In this document: positions 21,621 through 33,460 of the stretch, piece by piece
Numbering within the stretch: the first letter of the stretch is position 1
How the letters are laid out: each line of letters starts with the position of its first letter
Program-made: the position numbers and the translations under genes
NCBI RefSeq assembly: GCF_030269925.1
Contig: NC_085108.1
Coordinates: 4,464,001 to 4,528,000 of the forward strand
Direction of reading: 5' to 3'
Source of the DNA: Bombyx mori
Taxonomy: Eukaryota; Arthropoda; Insecta; Lepidoptera; Bombycidae
DNA length: 64,000 nt
The notes under the pieces: model-generated
Database searches by the model: none
Seen by the model: the letters and a program-made list of their open reading frames with translations, nothing else
Told to the model about the DNA's origin: nothing

Positions 21621-22303
21621 AAGTTAAGACGTCCGGTGCATTCGTGTTGAGCGATGCACCGGTGTTCGAATTCTAGGCGGGTACCAATTTTTCTAATGAA
21701 ATACGTATCTACTCAACAAATTGCACATTTAGAATTATAGAGACCATTTTCGAAATTTTTGGATTTCGTCTTTAATTCAAACAATGGACATAGAACGACC
21801 CTTTTCAGCGACTCTTAGTAATCAAATGACCAGAAGTAGCTTATAAAGGGACAAAGCTATCCATCGGTCTCTTTCACTCCGTCCCCTTCCTCTACGTTTT
21901 TTCGGTTTGAGAACTGTAATCGATGTTTTCCAAAAAACACATTTTTTGAGTTGAGTCTTTAGAATTCTAAAGGTGCGAAATGTCCACGGTTGACTTCTAA
22001 GGTGAAGGAATAGCATCATCTAATAAAAATCAAACCCGCAAAATTATAATTTGCATAATTACTGATGGTAGGACATCTTGTGAGTCCGCACGGGTAGGTA
22101 CCACCGCGCTGCCTATTTCTGCCGTGAAGCAGTAATGCGTTTCGGTTTGAAGGGTGGGGCAGCCGTTGTAACTATACTGAGACCTTAGAACTTATATCTC
22201 AAGGTGGGTGGCGCATTTACGTTGTAGATGTCTATGGGCTCCAGTAACCGCTTAACACCAGGTTGGCTGTGAGCTCGTTCAACCATCTAGCAATAAAAAA
22301 AAA
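21621..22303 (+). mobile_element. Bm1 SINE, full length, interrupted by a MITE
   Basis: Head 21621-21721 ('gacgtccggtgcattcg', 'ggtgttcgaattctagg') and the rest from 21978 onward join cleanly once the 256-bp insert is removed. The body runs to 'ccatctagcaataaaaaaaaa'. Confidence 0.88.
21722..21977. mobile_element. 256-bp MITE inside a Bm1
   Basis: Terminal inverted repeats 'tgcacatttagaatt' and 'aattctaaaggtgcg' match at most positions. 'aaat' flanks both sides (21718-21721 and 21978-21981), and one 'aaat' is present in uninterrupted Bm1 copies. No coding capacity. Superfamily not assigned. Confidence 0.65.
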
Positions 22304-22754
22304 TTAACAATAAATATCTCAAAACAATAAATACCTACAGTCCACGCTCAATTATCACAACGCAACACAAGATAATGTTTAGAAATCGCCAGAAATGGGC
22401 ATGGCTATTCGAAGATGAAATCATTGGCCCATTGATAACTACGTTAGCTTTACTCTATCACATTTATGTTATCTAGTTTAAAAAGACAATACACATACAT
22501 AATGTTGGTTAATAAACAAAATAATTGTAAAATAACAACAATAAGTAATAGGTATAGTATAGCGTTGCACATAAAATACACAGCGCAGAACAAAGACAAA
22601 AGAAATAAATAAATAAAAAAGTTAAAATAAATAGCAGAGGTTATAAGATTGGTCTGTAATTGGCCGGAGTCACGTAAGGAACTGCACGCGATGCATATAT
22701 GTTTACGCCGTACCCGACTCTGGGTAGACAGATATATATACATATTCTCTTAGA

Positions 22755-23018
22755 ATTCTTGATTTCGTTCTCGTCGAACCCGTCACTTGCGACGAAGGGC
22801 TCGACGAGTAAATTAACCCACAGACACAGCCCACTAAGTTTCTCGCCGGATCTTCTCATTGGGTCGCGTTCCCGATCCGGTGGTAGATTCTGCGAAGCAC
22901 GGCTCTTTCTAGGGTTCGTGTTAGCAACGTCGTCAGGTTTGAGCTCCATGAGCTCACCTACTACTTAAGGTTACGCTGATATAGCCTCTCAAGGCTATCA
23001 GAATAGGTAGGAAAAAAA
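22755..23018 (+). repeat. Rep-F copy
   Basis: From 'cgttctcgtcgaacccgtc' (basic C-terminus) through 'gggctcgacgagtaaatta', stem 'cccactaagtttctcgccgg' and 'cattgggtcgcg', to 'ataggtaggaaaaaaaaaa'. Confidence 0.85.
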
Positions 23019-24015
23019 AAAAGATTTCGAATGAGCACATGAGGTCTAGGAGCCAAAAAGTCTTCCAAGCACGTTTTTGCTTCGAGATTATATGTTGTGA
23101 TTATGGAATGCTATTTCAAAAAAGGCTGCCTAGCTCTTAGACTCTTTTAAAGATAAGACACGAATCAGTTGATTTATAATATCATTAATGCATACTTTAC
23201 AAGTTATATTTTAAGGGGTTGAAACACAATATTGGTCGTCCACAACTTTAGCAAAACTTAGTCGTCCACCAGTCCCAATGAAGATACAAAACATTTTCCA
23301 ATTACCACCAGCAATCTATTCCGTCCTAAAATGACATGTGTATCTCATCCATTACCGTGTAAACATTTAAATTCAACAAAACAAGGGTCTAGCCAATACA
23401 GTTCTAAAACTAGAATGTGTTTGTGTTAAAAAAAAAAACAAAGTGCATTACCGAACAAAAAAAAACGCATCGAAAATCAAAAATATTTTTAGATCAATAG
23501 ATCTGCGCGGTTAATTGTACGTTGTACATTGTTATTATGTGTAATAATATAGTGCATTTTTATTGAGAAAAAATTAAATTTATTGCTCCTTAGATGTTTT
23601 TTGATTGATCGATGATCAATCGATCTGATCGTGGGTGTCAATGGAGTCGCTGTTCGTTTAAGAATTTTTTATTAAAATTAAAAATATAGATTGAAGTTTT
23701 TGCCTTATTTATACGTATATTTTTATTACTGTCCTTGTTGTCTTTCTTTTGTTTTTAATTTTTTATTATTATTAATAGTATTGTTAAATCTCTATTGATA
23801 TATTAATGTAATGCATGCTGTGATTGCCTCTAATTAGAGTTGCAGTTATCAATTGCTCTATACATGTCAATGTTATTTTATGTCTTACTGTATACCCTGT
23901 CGGTAATCCTTAAATAAATAAATATTCATTATTATTGCAAGATAGGGCTCCAATGAGACGATCGGTCATGGTAAAGAGGGTAGTTGGAGGGCGCACCTCG
24001 CACCTCCTACCTCCA
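23019..24015. other. spacer, possible old LINE 3' UTR
   Basis: No coding frame. The part at 23700-23935 is T-rich and ends 'aataaataaatattc', resembling LINE 3' UTRs in moths, but I cannot assign it. Confidence 0.35.
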
Positions 24016-24268
24016 TTACTGGTGGTAGGACCTCTTGGGAGTCCGCACGGGTAGGTACCACCACCCCGCCTATTTCCGCCGTGAAGCAGTAATGCGTTCC
24101 GGTTTGAAGGGTGGGGCAGCCGTTGTAACTATACTTGAGACCTTAGAACTTATATCTTGAGGTGGGTGGCGCATTTACGTTGTAGATGTCTATGAACTCC
24201 AGTAACCACTTAACACCAGGTGGGCTGTGAGCTCGTCCATCCATCTAAGCAATAAAAAAAAAAAAAAG
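24016..24268 (+). mobile_element. Bm1 SINE
   Basis: Complete body from 'actggtggtaggacctcttg' to 'aagcaata' and a 15-A tail. No tRNA-like head. Confidence 0.95.
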
Positions 24269-24753
24269 GACCGATGTTCATGGAAGTACTTGCATACGTG
24301 TGGTCGCGATCCTCAGTAATGAGCGAACAACAAAGACAAAGAAGGTGCTACACGAATAATTCACATTAAATTATAGCTGTTCACAATTCACGATTCACAA
24401 TTCATATTGTAAGCTCGGACATGAGTGGATCAATCGATTCCAGTACACTAGACCTCTCTTTTATATTGTTTTATATAGGCCAACCAGCTCACGCTTTACC
24501 TGGTGTTAAATTCTTATCCAATCTTCACCAATCTTCAGTGGCTGTTCCACTCATCAGAACATAACGAATGGTCGTTTCGCAACAGGGAGGATTGTGGATA
24601 CCATTCCCGTGGCCCACATTACCCGTTAGCACCAGCGAATGTTGGTTGGCGATTGCTGTTTGCTAATTTAGTGCTCGGAAAATAGTCTGGTCATATCAAC
24701 TCTCTATTGGCAGATTTCATGATACTCTTGGAGTAAGAAGGTGGGGCGGGGTT
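24269..24753. other. single-copy-looking spacer
   Basis: The plus-strand frame 24503-24685 (60 codons) has no recognisable domain and I do not call it a gene. Confidence 0.4.
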
Positions 24754-24950
24754 ATACTGATGGTAGGGCATCTTATGAGTCCGCACGTGTAGGTACCAAA
24801 ACTTTGCCTATTTCTGCCGTGAAGTAGTAATGCGTTCCGGTTTGAAGGGTGGGGCAGCCGTTGTAACTATACTTGAGACCTTAGAACTTATATCTCAAGG
24901 TGGGCTGTGAGCTCGTCCACCCATCTAAGCAATAAATAAAAAAAACACAG
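24754..24950 (+). mobile_element. Bm1 SINE with internal deletion
   Basis: Starts 'actgatggtagggcatctt'. The segment that normally holds 'ggcgcatttacgttg' to 'cttaacaccagg' is missing. Ends 'taagcaataaataaaaaaaa'. Confidence 0.9.
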
Positions 24951-25131
24951 CCATTTATAATTCTTTAATAAGTCATAAAGTGTTACTATAGCCCTTAGGG
25001 ACGAACAATGATGGAAGCTTTTCTATAATCATATATATCTCTCTCTCTCACGCATAATATGCGGGCAGTCGACACGCGGTGAAAGTGAAGCCTTCAGAAA
25101 TAATCTATATTATCCTTCTTTCACAGGCTTA

Positions 25132-25572
25132 TCTATATATTAATACATGAAGCAAGAACTTTGTACCCTTTTTTACGAAAATTGGGCGGACGGTGGAGTA
25201 TGAAATTTCCCACACTTATAGAGAATATAGAGAAGGAGTGCAGAATGTTAATATTTTTTTTTAATTATGCATAAAAAATACATAAATCAATTAAAAAAAC
25301 ATTATACACACTATGTACCATCTATTTGACACACACACAAGCATGCATACTATTTATTTATTGTGAAACTTTTCTTATTGCTTATATTTTGTGGTCCAAT
25401 TGAGAATAGATTAAATATTATTTGTCTTTATTAATATTTGCCTAAAGTGTATATAGTCTTGGCGAAATCTGTGTTTATAGAAATATAGTCTTTGACAATA
25501 GAGCTATAACAGTGTACCAGCTTATAATTTCAATTAATTGTAGTCGAATTTCGGCTACTGCGGGACCACTAG
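25132..25572 (+). mobile_element. HelA (Lep1-like) Helitron
   Basis: Flanked A...T, begins 'tctatatattaatacatga' and ends 'gggaccactag'. Somewhat diverged, with the hairpin read as 'tcgaatttcgg'. Confidence 0.9.
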
Positions 25573-25901
25573 TTTCATATAAATGCACATATTTCATTCT
25601 ATTAAGTGACACATCACGAGTGTCATTCCCACTGAATCTAGTAAAATTAAGGCGCAAACAAAGGTTATAAATAACCTTAAAAATTTTTTAGTAACAAAGT
25701 CACGAATAAACTCCACAGTTTTCTCTGACGTCTATTTTAATTGATGCGCGTTGCTCCTTTTATTTTTGGACATATTAATGTGTATCGGAATATAAGAATT
25801 TCATGTGTTTCGATGCGGTATCGTGATTTAGTGCCGCGAGCGAACTTATCGTAACCAGGTAAAAACGGGTGTATAGGTATTATTCGAATTTATATAAAAA
25901 A

Positions 25902-26150
25902 CTAGCTGTACCCGTCCGCTTCGATGGGCATTTAAAATTAGCATTCTTATTTCTCACCCCCACAAAGATTCTCATCATTAACGCCCCCGCAACTGGTGTA
26001 CGGAGTCCAACACTCATATAAATATTAGCCTATCCATTAAGTACATGTATTTTCTACATGGATACCAAGTTTAAAGTCAATCGGATGCACGGTTCAGTAG
26101 TTATAACGAAACATCCGTAAAAACCACTGTAGATTTATATATTAGGATAG
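25902..26150 (-). mobile_element. HelB non-autonomous Helitron
   Basis: Plus strand 'ctagctgtacccgtccgctt', 'gagtccaacactcatataa', 'acatccgtaaaaaccactg', 'tagatttatatattagg'. This is the most complete HelB copy, with CTAG at the tip. Confidence 0.8.
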
Positions 26151-26351
26151 GTATGATGTGCTCGGGATAAAGTTTCCTCGTATTCGTGAATCTGTGATAC
26201 GGAGCATACACACATAGACATTACCGACCGACGGATCTTAATGGCAATACCCCCTAAGTGTTAGGCATGGGATCCCAAGTTATTAGTAGTAGTTCCATTT
26301 TTTCTAAGCGGAAAGGTGAAGGTATCACACCATACAGCCCAATATTTGGTA
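26151..26351. other. short spacer
   Basis: Nothing recognised. Confidence 0.4.
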
Positions 26352-26575
26352 TGTATATTCTATTCTCTTTCACGAAAAATGATATGGAGTGAAAAGAAAT
26401 GTAGTTGATTAATTTGAGACATTAATTAATTGGGATGAAATGAAATGAAGTGAAATGAGATGATATGGGATGAAATATAATCTCAGTAAAATGGTGGCTA
26501 TTTACTGAGACTTTTCAGTAGACTTTTTGAAAGATCCCGTGAAGCTACGTCCAGCAGCTTCCCTTAAGCTAATTA
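26352..26575 (-). repeat. Rep-G copy
   Basis: Inverted relative to 7738: 'ggagtgaaaagaaatg', a purine-rich run of (gaaat/gatga), 'atataatctcagtaaaatgg' and 'gaagctacgtccagcagc'. Confidence 0.75.
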
Positions 26576-26782
26576 TTCACGTATTACCATTGCTATCCTT
26601 TTGCGTTTTACTTATCTGTAACCTGACCACTTGTTGATTGTTGATCGAAGCCTGACCATAAATTATACACTAATATAGAACATAAAAATCAGATAAGCAG
26701 TTTTGGCGCGGTGAAGATTTATTTTTTCTCGCAACATTGATTTTTCAAGTTATTCTCGACAGATATAGACAAAATTATCTTA

Positions 26783-26991
26783 TCTATATAAATAAAAATG
26801 AATTGCTGTTCGTTAGTCTCGCTAAAACTCGAGAACGGCTGGACCGATTTGGCTAATTTTGGTCTTGATTTATTTGTCGAAGTACAGAGAAGGTTTAAAA
26901 GGTAGTTAAATATGAAAATTCTCGGAATTAAATAAAGTTTCGGTCTTTTATGTATTGATTGAGGCACTAAGAAGTCTGCTGGGTTAGCTAG
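26783..26991 (+). mobile_element. HelD non-autonomous Helitron
   Basis: Starts TC ('tctatataaataaaaatg') after A, contains 'cgctaaaactcgagaacgg', and ends 'gggttagctag' before T. An internal deletion makes it shorter than the 290-nt copies. Confidence 0.85.
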
Positions 26992-27254
26992 TTTGTAATA
27001 TAACATATTCATTTAAGACACATGCTTGACTGCCTACAAAAACGCAAAATGGTAATTAATAATAATAGTAACTGTGTATTATACCAAATGCTATTACATA
27101 CCATATATTGTGTTACAACAGCTTGCAATGGTGTCCTCGTATTTGAGACTGGTTGGATAGATCACCTACCGTGTAACATCATCAATGAGCCGTTGCTTCC
27201 TTTGCCTATAACATTCATAAAAAAAAATGGAAATGACAAGGAATACTTTTTTAT

Positions 27255-27372
27255 TGGTGCTAGGATGTCTTCGGAGTAAGCACAGGTAGGTATCACCGTC
27301 CTCCCTATTTCAGTCGTGAAGTAAATGAAATGCTCTGAAAGGTAAGCCACTAGTACACTTAGAACTCATATA
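27255..27372 (+). mobile_element. Bm1 SINE fragment, decayed
   Basis: 'ggtgctaggatgtcttcgg', 'caggtaggtatcaccgtcc', 'ctatttcagtcgtgaagta' and 'acttagaactcatat' follow Bm1 order with heavy divergence. Confidence 0.6.
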
Positions 27373-27839
27373 CAAGTATTCTATTACAGCATACACATAA
27401 AATAGTTATACTTGGCTAACATTATAATTAAAAAAAAACTAAATGCCTAGTAGGCCCTAAATAAGATTTACATATTTAATAAATGCACGGATATAGTATT
27501 GTTTGAGTTGCATTTTTCTGAGGTTGCTTATGATGTTTCCATCATCTTGTTTTTACTATCGCACCGCCTGCCACTGTAGCAGTGAGAGCAGCTACTACCT
27601 AGGACTAGGTATATGAGCAACTCAAGCACTCAACAACAATGTTTACGGGCGTCGGGCACTAGATGGCTTCGCGTCGATTTATTTCTCACAGCTCCTATAG
27701 ACGGCAGTAACATATTACCTACCTATCCTGTATTTTATGTTAATTAAGAATTTTGTAAATTTTCAGAAACTACAAATTGATAAAATTTAATCAATTTGTC
27801 TATAACAGATAAAGACTTGTATGATTTATTTTCTGTGTT
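27373..27839. other. spacer with a possible LINE-J remnant
   Basis: 'ttttactatcgcaccgcctg' near 27551 resembles the LINE-J segment with 'accatcgcaccgcccgcc'. The rest is unassigned. Confidence 0.35.
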
Positions 27840-28118
27840 TAGTTAAATAAATAAATACCTAAATATTTACTAATAATCACGCCACGTTAACTGGTCCCGT
27901 GATAAGTTCGTAAAGAACTTGTGTTACAGGTACCAGGTAACGGATATAAATGTAAGATTTTTATTATACACATACATATATTCAATATACATCCATAACC
28001 CTGGAAAAGACAATCATATTTATCATACATATTTATCATATCAATATCTTCCCTTGGCGGGATTCGAACCCGCGACCCCCTTGTGTAGTGACCATGTCAC
28101 TTACCACTACCCCAGACG
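27840..28118 (-). mobile_element. SINE2, tRNA-derived SINE
   Basis: On the minus strand the 5' end 'gtctggggtagtggtaagtg' (A box) and 'gcgggttcgaatcccgcc' (B box) look like a tRNA. The body follows with 'aagatattgatatgataaa' and 'cttgtgttacaggtacc'-type sequence, ending near an AT-rich tail. The 27919-28122 frame with GFEPAT is a known artefact of reading a B box. A second copy is split at 40064-41440. Confidence 0.8.
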
Positions 28119-28567
28119 TTAAATGTTTTAGCTTTAACAACATATAAGTTTAAGGGCATCCGCTACAAGATGTCGCTAGTTTCCATACAACAAAAATATT
28201 TGTCATAAAGTATCACAGTTTCAAGGCCCCGCTGTTACAGTTCAGAAACTCTCTCAAAATAAAATGCATGAGTACCTATAAGCGTTCGTGCAATTCAAAA
28301 GACACGTCTTTACGAAACCAGTTTAGAAATCACTCTGTGCATTTCTCTTGCCGACGCTAATAAGTATAGTTTCCGTTTCCTTTCATAGACAATTCATATT
28401 TGTGTCCGTTTCTTGTTTTAGTGATAGGCTAGCTATGGGATCTAGTTTCGTGATAGTTTAGCTGGGAATGCAGTGTGGAGTGCGGCGGAAGAGAGACAGG
28501 ACGCGGCTGGTTAAAATTATTGTTAATCAGACATGACGTCTCTTTTTGTTATTGTTGTATAGAGTGG
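28119..28567. other. single-copy-looking spacer
   Basis: Slightly GC-richer near 28450-28510 ('gtgcggcggaagagagac'). No gene recognised. Confidence 0.4.
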
Positions 28568-28823
28568 TGGTTTCTTTTTTTTTTTTTATTGCTTAGATGT
28601 GTGGACGAGCTCACAGCCCACCTGGTGTTAAGTGGTTACTGGAGCCCATAGACATCTACAACGTAAATGCGCCACACACCTTGAGATATAGTTCTAAGGT
28701 CTCAGTATAGTCACAACGGCTGCCCCACCCTTCAAACCGAAACGCATTACTGCTTCATGGCAGAAATAGGCGGAGCGGTGGTACCTACCCGTGCGGACTC
28801 ACAAGAGGTCCTACCACCAGTAA
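28568..28823 (-). mobile_element. Bm1 SINE
   Basis: T tail, 'attgcttagatgtgtggac', full body to 'gaggtcctaccaccagta'. Close to consensus. Confidence 0.95.
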
Positions 28824-29649
28824 AACTTTTTTTTACTGATGTTAGCTTAAAAGCAGGACCGCGAGCTAGTTCAGTCATCAAAGCAATAAAATTAAGCTTC
28901 GGAAGCTCTTCACATAAAAAGAATCCGATAGATAAATATGATAAATGTCGGTTAAAGCTTATAATTATCAAAGAGGTTGTACCACAGAAGTCCACATTCC
29001 TGTGTGATGATTATGTATAATAGAAATAGATCTCAATGGATTTCAATACGGGCATTCGTATTTAGGGAGGTTATTTTTATTTTATTTTTTATTTGTTGTC
29101 CCCCAACGCCTTTGACATTGATTTTGCCAATGTCACAGTATACACAAAAATGACAGGTAGGTACTTAGAGTTTATTTTTATTTTATCTAAATACAAATAA
29201 ATTCAATCTGTTTTTTTCATACGCGTATCTGTGATTAAAAGAACAGCACAAAGAAATATAATAGACTAACTGATTTTAAGATAAATATTATTAGTAGATA
29301 AAAATGTACATAAAATATTTACATGTTTAGATTTGACTAAGTCAATAGAAAATTAATATTAATATCTTTGGAAGGATATCATAAGAACACGATATCGGGG
29401 TAGGATAAGGATATTTGTGTTTTGTGACCCGCACTCTATGACGAAGACTGGATACCCTCCTACCGCTTAATAACCATTGACCAAAGAAAATACAGCTCAT
29501 TAATTTTGTTTTTCATTACTTATTGACGAATGATTTTGCTATATGCGTTAAAAATATATATTTAAATATATATATTACCATAATATGAACAACGGCAACG
29601 CGCAATAAATAAAACTCCTTACGGATTCATCAGATCCAATAACCTTTGC
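28824..29649. other. single-copy-looking spacer
   Basis: AT-rich. The frame 28757-29020 is half Bm1 and half spacer, so not a gene. Confidence 0.45.
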
Positions 29650-29980
29650 ATTCGACGCCTTCAGCTCTAACACTAGGAGCAGGCTTAGGGACCTCGGTAA
29701 CCGTACTCGTCGAACTCGACAAAGAGTTCGCCGTGCAACCTAACCCATGAATCAACTCGCTGAGTTTCTCGCCGGATCTTCTCAGCGGGTCGCGATTCCG
29801 ATCCGGTAGTAGATTCATTCGCGAAACAGCTGCTCTTGAGTTGTTAGGTCTCATTCGGAGGCGCTCGGGTAGCTGTTAGCAAATCCCACCCCTCCTGGCT
29901 GAGCCTTTGCTCGCCCACCTGTCCTGGTAAAACTGGAAAGGCCTCCGGGCCACCAGTAATCCTTCAATCATAAAAAAAAA
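29650..29980 (+). repeat. Rep-F2, variant of Rep-F
   Basis: Shares the stem-loop region 'gctgagtttctcgccgg' and 'cagcgggtcgcgattccg' with Rep-F. It then diverges into 'ttaggtctcattcggaggcg', 'ctgagcctttgctcgcccac' and 'cctttcca'-like sequence, ending in an A tail. Relatives at 38405 (minus) and 53028. Confidence 0.75.
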
Positions 29981-30078
29981 ACTAATTTAAATCTTGAGCC
30001 GCCAAACCTGGTATTACAATTTATATGTGTTATATTGCGTGCTTATGTAACTAAACGTTTTCAATTGTGAATAGCTTC

Positions 30079-30322
30079 ATGGTGGTAGGACCTCTTGTGA
30101 GTCCGCACGGGTAGGTACCATCACCCCGCCTATTTCTGCCGTGAAGCAGTAATGCGTTTCGGTTTGAAGGGCGGGGCGGCCGTTGTAACTATACTGAGAC
30201 CTTCGAACTTATATCTCAAGGCGGGTGGCGCATTTACGTTGTAGATGTCTATGGGCTCCAGTAACCGCTTAACACCAGATGGGCTGTGAGCTCGTCCACC
30301 CGTATAAGCAATAAAAAAAAAA
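30079..30322 (+). mobile_element. Bm1 SINE
   Basis: From 'tggtggtaggacctcttg' to 'cgtataagcaataaaaaaaa'. Complete body, close to consensus. Confidence 0.95.
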
Positions 30323-30422
30323 CTTCTTCGAGCATTCGTTTTTACTAAAATTTCCTTCACGCCGAGTTTCTAACATCGACAGAACAGCTATGGTTGCATT
30401 ACAGCACGAGACGACAAGAATA

Positions 30423-30490
30423 AAATAATAATAATAATAATACACACAAAAAAGAAAAAAAACGTACACACACAAAAAAAAAAATATATT
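30423..30490. repeat. simple repeats (aat)n and A-rich (ac)n
   Basis: 'aataataataataataat' is followed by 'cacacaaaaaagaaaaaaa' and 'acacacacaaaaaaaaaa'. Low-complexity DNA after the Bm1. Confidence 0.85.
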
Positions 30491-30712
30491 TTTTCCGTTC
30501 CCAAAGTTATCTTGTGTACCATCTAATCACGGTAGCCAAAGATAATAAATGCGGTCCGTTTCTTGAAACTCGGCCCGTAATTACGGACGGCCGTGGGCCG
30601 CGGGCGTAGTCCGGGCTTCTCCACATGCACCGTTCAAATGTCGTATCGATTCACGAAATATCCTAACTCTACGAAAGTCGATTAACTCGTGACGTACTTC
30701 TCTGATTTTGTT
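30491..30712. other. short spacer with a GC-rich core
   Basis: 'cggacggccgtgggccgcgg' at about 30583 stands out in AT-rich DNA. No gene seen. Confidence 0.4.
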
Positions 30713-30905
30713 TTCCTGCCTATGCTGATAGCCTTGAGAGGCTATTTCAGCTTCACTCTAACGTGTGTAGGTGAGCTCATGGGGCTCAAACCGGAGTGTT
30801 GCTAACACTGACCCTAGCAAGAGCAGTGCTTCGCAGAATCTACCACCGGATCGGAAACGCGACCCACTGAGAAGATCCGGCGAGAAACTCAGTGGGCTGT
30901 AAGTT
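30713..30905 (-). repeat. Rep-F copy
   Basis: Inverted: 'gatagccttgagaggctat', 'gtgagctcatggggctcaaa', 'gcttcgcagaatctaccacc', 'cccactgagaagatccggcg' and 'gagaaactcagtgggctgt'. Confidence 0.85.
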
Positions 30906-30990
30906 GGACGGTATTTATTAGATTCGATTGCGTGATACTTTTTTAGCCGACCACATAGAAACTATATACTGGTGGTACTAAATACCATTA

Positions 30991-31138
30991 TACTGGTGGT
31001 AGGACCTCTTGTGAGTCCGCACGGGTAGGTACCACCACCCTGCCTATTTCTGCCGTGAAGCAGTAATGCGTTTCGGCTTGAAGGGTGGGGCCGTTGTAAC
31101 TGTACTGAGACCTTAGAACTTATATCTCGAGATGGGCT
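30991..31138 (+). mobile_element. Bm1 SINE, 3'-truncated
   Basis: Begins 'tactggtggtaggacctc' and stops after 'tatatctcgagatgggctt', losing the 3' half. A partial extra 'tactggtggta' lies about 20 nt upstream. Confidence 0.85.
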
Positions 31139-31998
31139 TATGTTCGATTTAATATAATTAAGCTGGATACACCGTAAATGCTTAGTCAAGGCATCCAGCT
31201 CTTGTATTTAACATAATAACCAAACATCATATTATCTTCTAGTGTGTCAAGTTCATACGTGCCTCAAAAACTGTGCACAAATGACTTCCACGATTGAGAT
31301 ATGACGTTGTGCATAAAAAATGAATCGGTTTTTGTTAATTTAAGCCCCTCGGTAGATCATATCGTAAGGTACCATTGCCATTACTGCCGCGAAGTAACAC
31401 TATGGTTAAATATCGACAAATAACACTAAAATCTTCCGCGAAAATGGTCTTCGTCAAGTTTTTTTCAATATGAAGTGTCCGAAAATTTGATAAGGAAAAC
31501 ATTAAAACCGAGATTTCACCGTAAAAGTATTTATAAATAATATTTAGACGCACTAAAATAGAAGACAGAAATTTTATAATGAAATTATTGAAATAAATAT
31601 GACATGTTGAATCTGTTGTGTGTCGATGCCGATGGAAAACTATGCCTAACCTATACGTGTTTCGTGCACCGACAGTCCTTTGGATTTTGAGAAAACGTTA
31701 ACAACACTAACATAATGACGTGTCTGTTTTCATAATTATTTATCGGTAGCTTCAAAAAAATGTTTAGGTTATAGTAGACTTTTTTTTTTTTCAGGCGAAA
31801 GGTATTGCTGTCACGGTCGTATTTCGGCCATGACATATTTCAGTATTAATACAAGCTTCGTTACTATGGAGGGTAGAGGTAAGGGGCGCCATTTTGCTTA
31901 GAGGACATCTTGAAAAAGTGTGCACCTGTAAACAGCAAGTTATTGTTTGAAGACTCACCGAAATAACGCTAGTGTAGGATTTAGAAATTATATGAAAA
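31139..31998. other. single-copy-looking spacer
   Basis: No gene or known repeat recognised. Frames are short and AT-rich. Confidence 0.5.
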
Positions 31999-32216
31999 CT
32001 GGCCGCACTCGCCCGCTTCGCTGGGCATTTAAAATTAACGTTATTATTTATTGTCATTATTATTAGGGAGTCCAACACTTATATAAATATTAGCGTATCC
32101 ATTAAGTACATATATTTTCTATATGGATACCAAGTTTCAAGTCCATCGGATGTATGGTTCAGTAGTTATAACGGAACATCCGTAAAAACCACTGTAGATT
32201 TATATATTAGTATAGA
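31999..32216 (-). mobile_element. HelB non-autonomous Helitron
   Basis: Plus strand starts 'ctggccgcactcgcccgctt' (CTGG fits CTRR) and ends 'attagtataga' before T. Internal deletion around the 'caccctcacaaag' segment. Confidence 0.8.
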
Positions 32217-32257
32217 TAGTAATTTTAAACAGAGTGAAGGGTAGTAGTTAATGGCGC

Positions 32258-32514
32258 TCCGGTCATCGTCGTCGTCGAACCCGTCGCTTGCGACGAAGGG
32301 CTCGACTAGTAAATTAACCCTCAGACACAGCCCACTGAGTTTCTCGCCGGATCTTCTCAGTGGGTTTCCGATCCGGAGGTAGATTCTGCGAAGCACGGCT
32401 CTTGCTAGGGTTCGTGTTAGCAACGTCGTCAGGTTTGAGCCCCGTGAGCTCACTACTAGTTAAGGTTCCGCTGATATAGCTTCTCAAGGCTAACAGCTTA
32501 GGTAGGGAAAAAAA
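32258..32514 (+). repeat. Rep-F copy
   Basis: 'cgtcgtcgaacccgtcgctt', 'gggctcgactagtaaatta', 'cccactgagtttctcgccgg', 'ggttcgtgttagcaacgtc', 'gcttaggtagggaaaaaaaa'. Lacks 'tcgcg' in the loop side. Confidence 0.85.
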
Positions 32515-32693
32515 ATGGCGCTGTATTTAAAATCCTTCCACTTGTTGCTATAGCGTAATTGGCTTCCTTTCTGCGGACACTTTTTAATACACTGAGATTG
32601 TGCTTTTTACTTCTATCCTCCATAGGTAGAGGTAAATAGCATACTTTCACATATGAAAAAGTGTCAAATCGAAAAGCGTCCACTTAGCGTGCT

Positions 32694-33046
32694 CTGAGGA
32701 ATTGTTCGAGATGATACCGACATCTCAGTTTTACCATCGCACCGCCCGCCACCGGAGTAGAGTTCATCCATAGTACCTGGAGCCACTGCGGTCATCCACA
32801 GTGCGTTTCCAGAGATCGTTTTTGCCACGTACCATCCGGCTATGGAATGAGCTCCCCTCCACGGTGTTTCCCGAGCGCTATGACATGTCCTTCTTCAAAC
32901 GGGGCTTATGGAGAGTACTTAACGGTAGGCAGCGGCTTGGCTCTGCCCCTGGCATTGCTGAAGTCCATGGGCGACAGTAACCACCCACCATCAGGTGGGC
33001 TGTATGCTCGTCTGCCTACAAGGGCAATAAAAATAAAATAAAAAAA
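32694..33046 (+). mobile_element. LINE-J 3' end
   Basis: Sense copy of the reverse-transcriptase C-terminus: 'gaggaattgttcgagatgat', 'ccgcccgccaccggagtaga', 'ggtgtttcccgagcgctatg' and 'ggcattgctgaagtccatgg', ending 'aagggcaataaaaataaaa'. 5'-truncated, like all copies here. Confidence 0.88.
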
Positions 33047-33226
33047 CTTAGGGTGGCGCCACCGTAGCAAGGGGTGTGATTTTAAAAAGCACGCCAAAAG
33101 GTGTCATTTTTATTTGTTCAACTCAGAATTCATATCATATTTCATTTCGGAATATATCTTACGCTAGTTTTGGTGGGTTCTTTAATTGTAATTTGTTGCT
33201 TCCAGCTAGACATATTTACAATTTTT

Positions 33227-33460
33227 TTTATTTATTGCTTAGATGGGTGGACGAGCTCACAGCCCACCAAGTTACTGGAGCCCATAGACATTTACAACGT
33301 AAATGCGCCACCCACCTTGAGATATAAGTTCTAAGATCTCAGTATAGTTACAACGGCTGCCCCACCCTTCAAACCGAAACGCATTACTGCTTCACGGCAG
33401 AAATAGGCAGGGCGGTGGTACCTACCCGCGCGGTCTCACAAGAGGTCCTACCACCAGTAG
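33227..33460 (-). mobile_element. Bm1 SINE
   Basis: 'tttattgcttagatgggtgg' to 'aggtcctaccaccagtag', with a small deletion in 'cacctggtgttaag'. Confidence 0.93.

Noticed and set aside
27919..28122. 67-codon frame with GFEPATPL
   Set aside because: This is the known artefact of translating the B box of a tRNA-derived SINE; the DNA is SINE2 on the minus strand.
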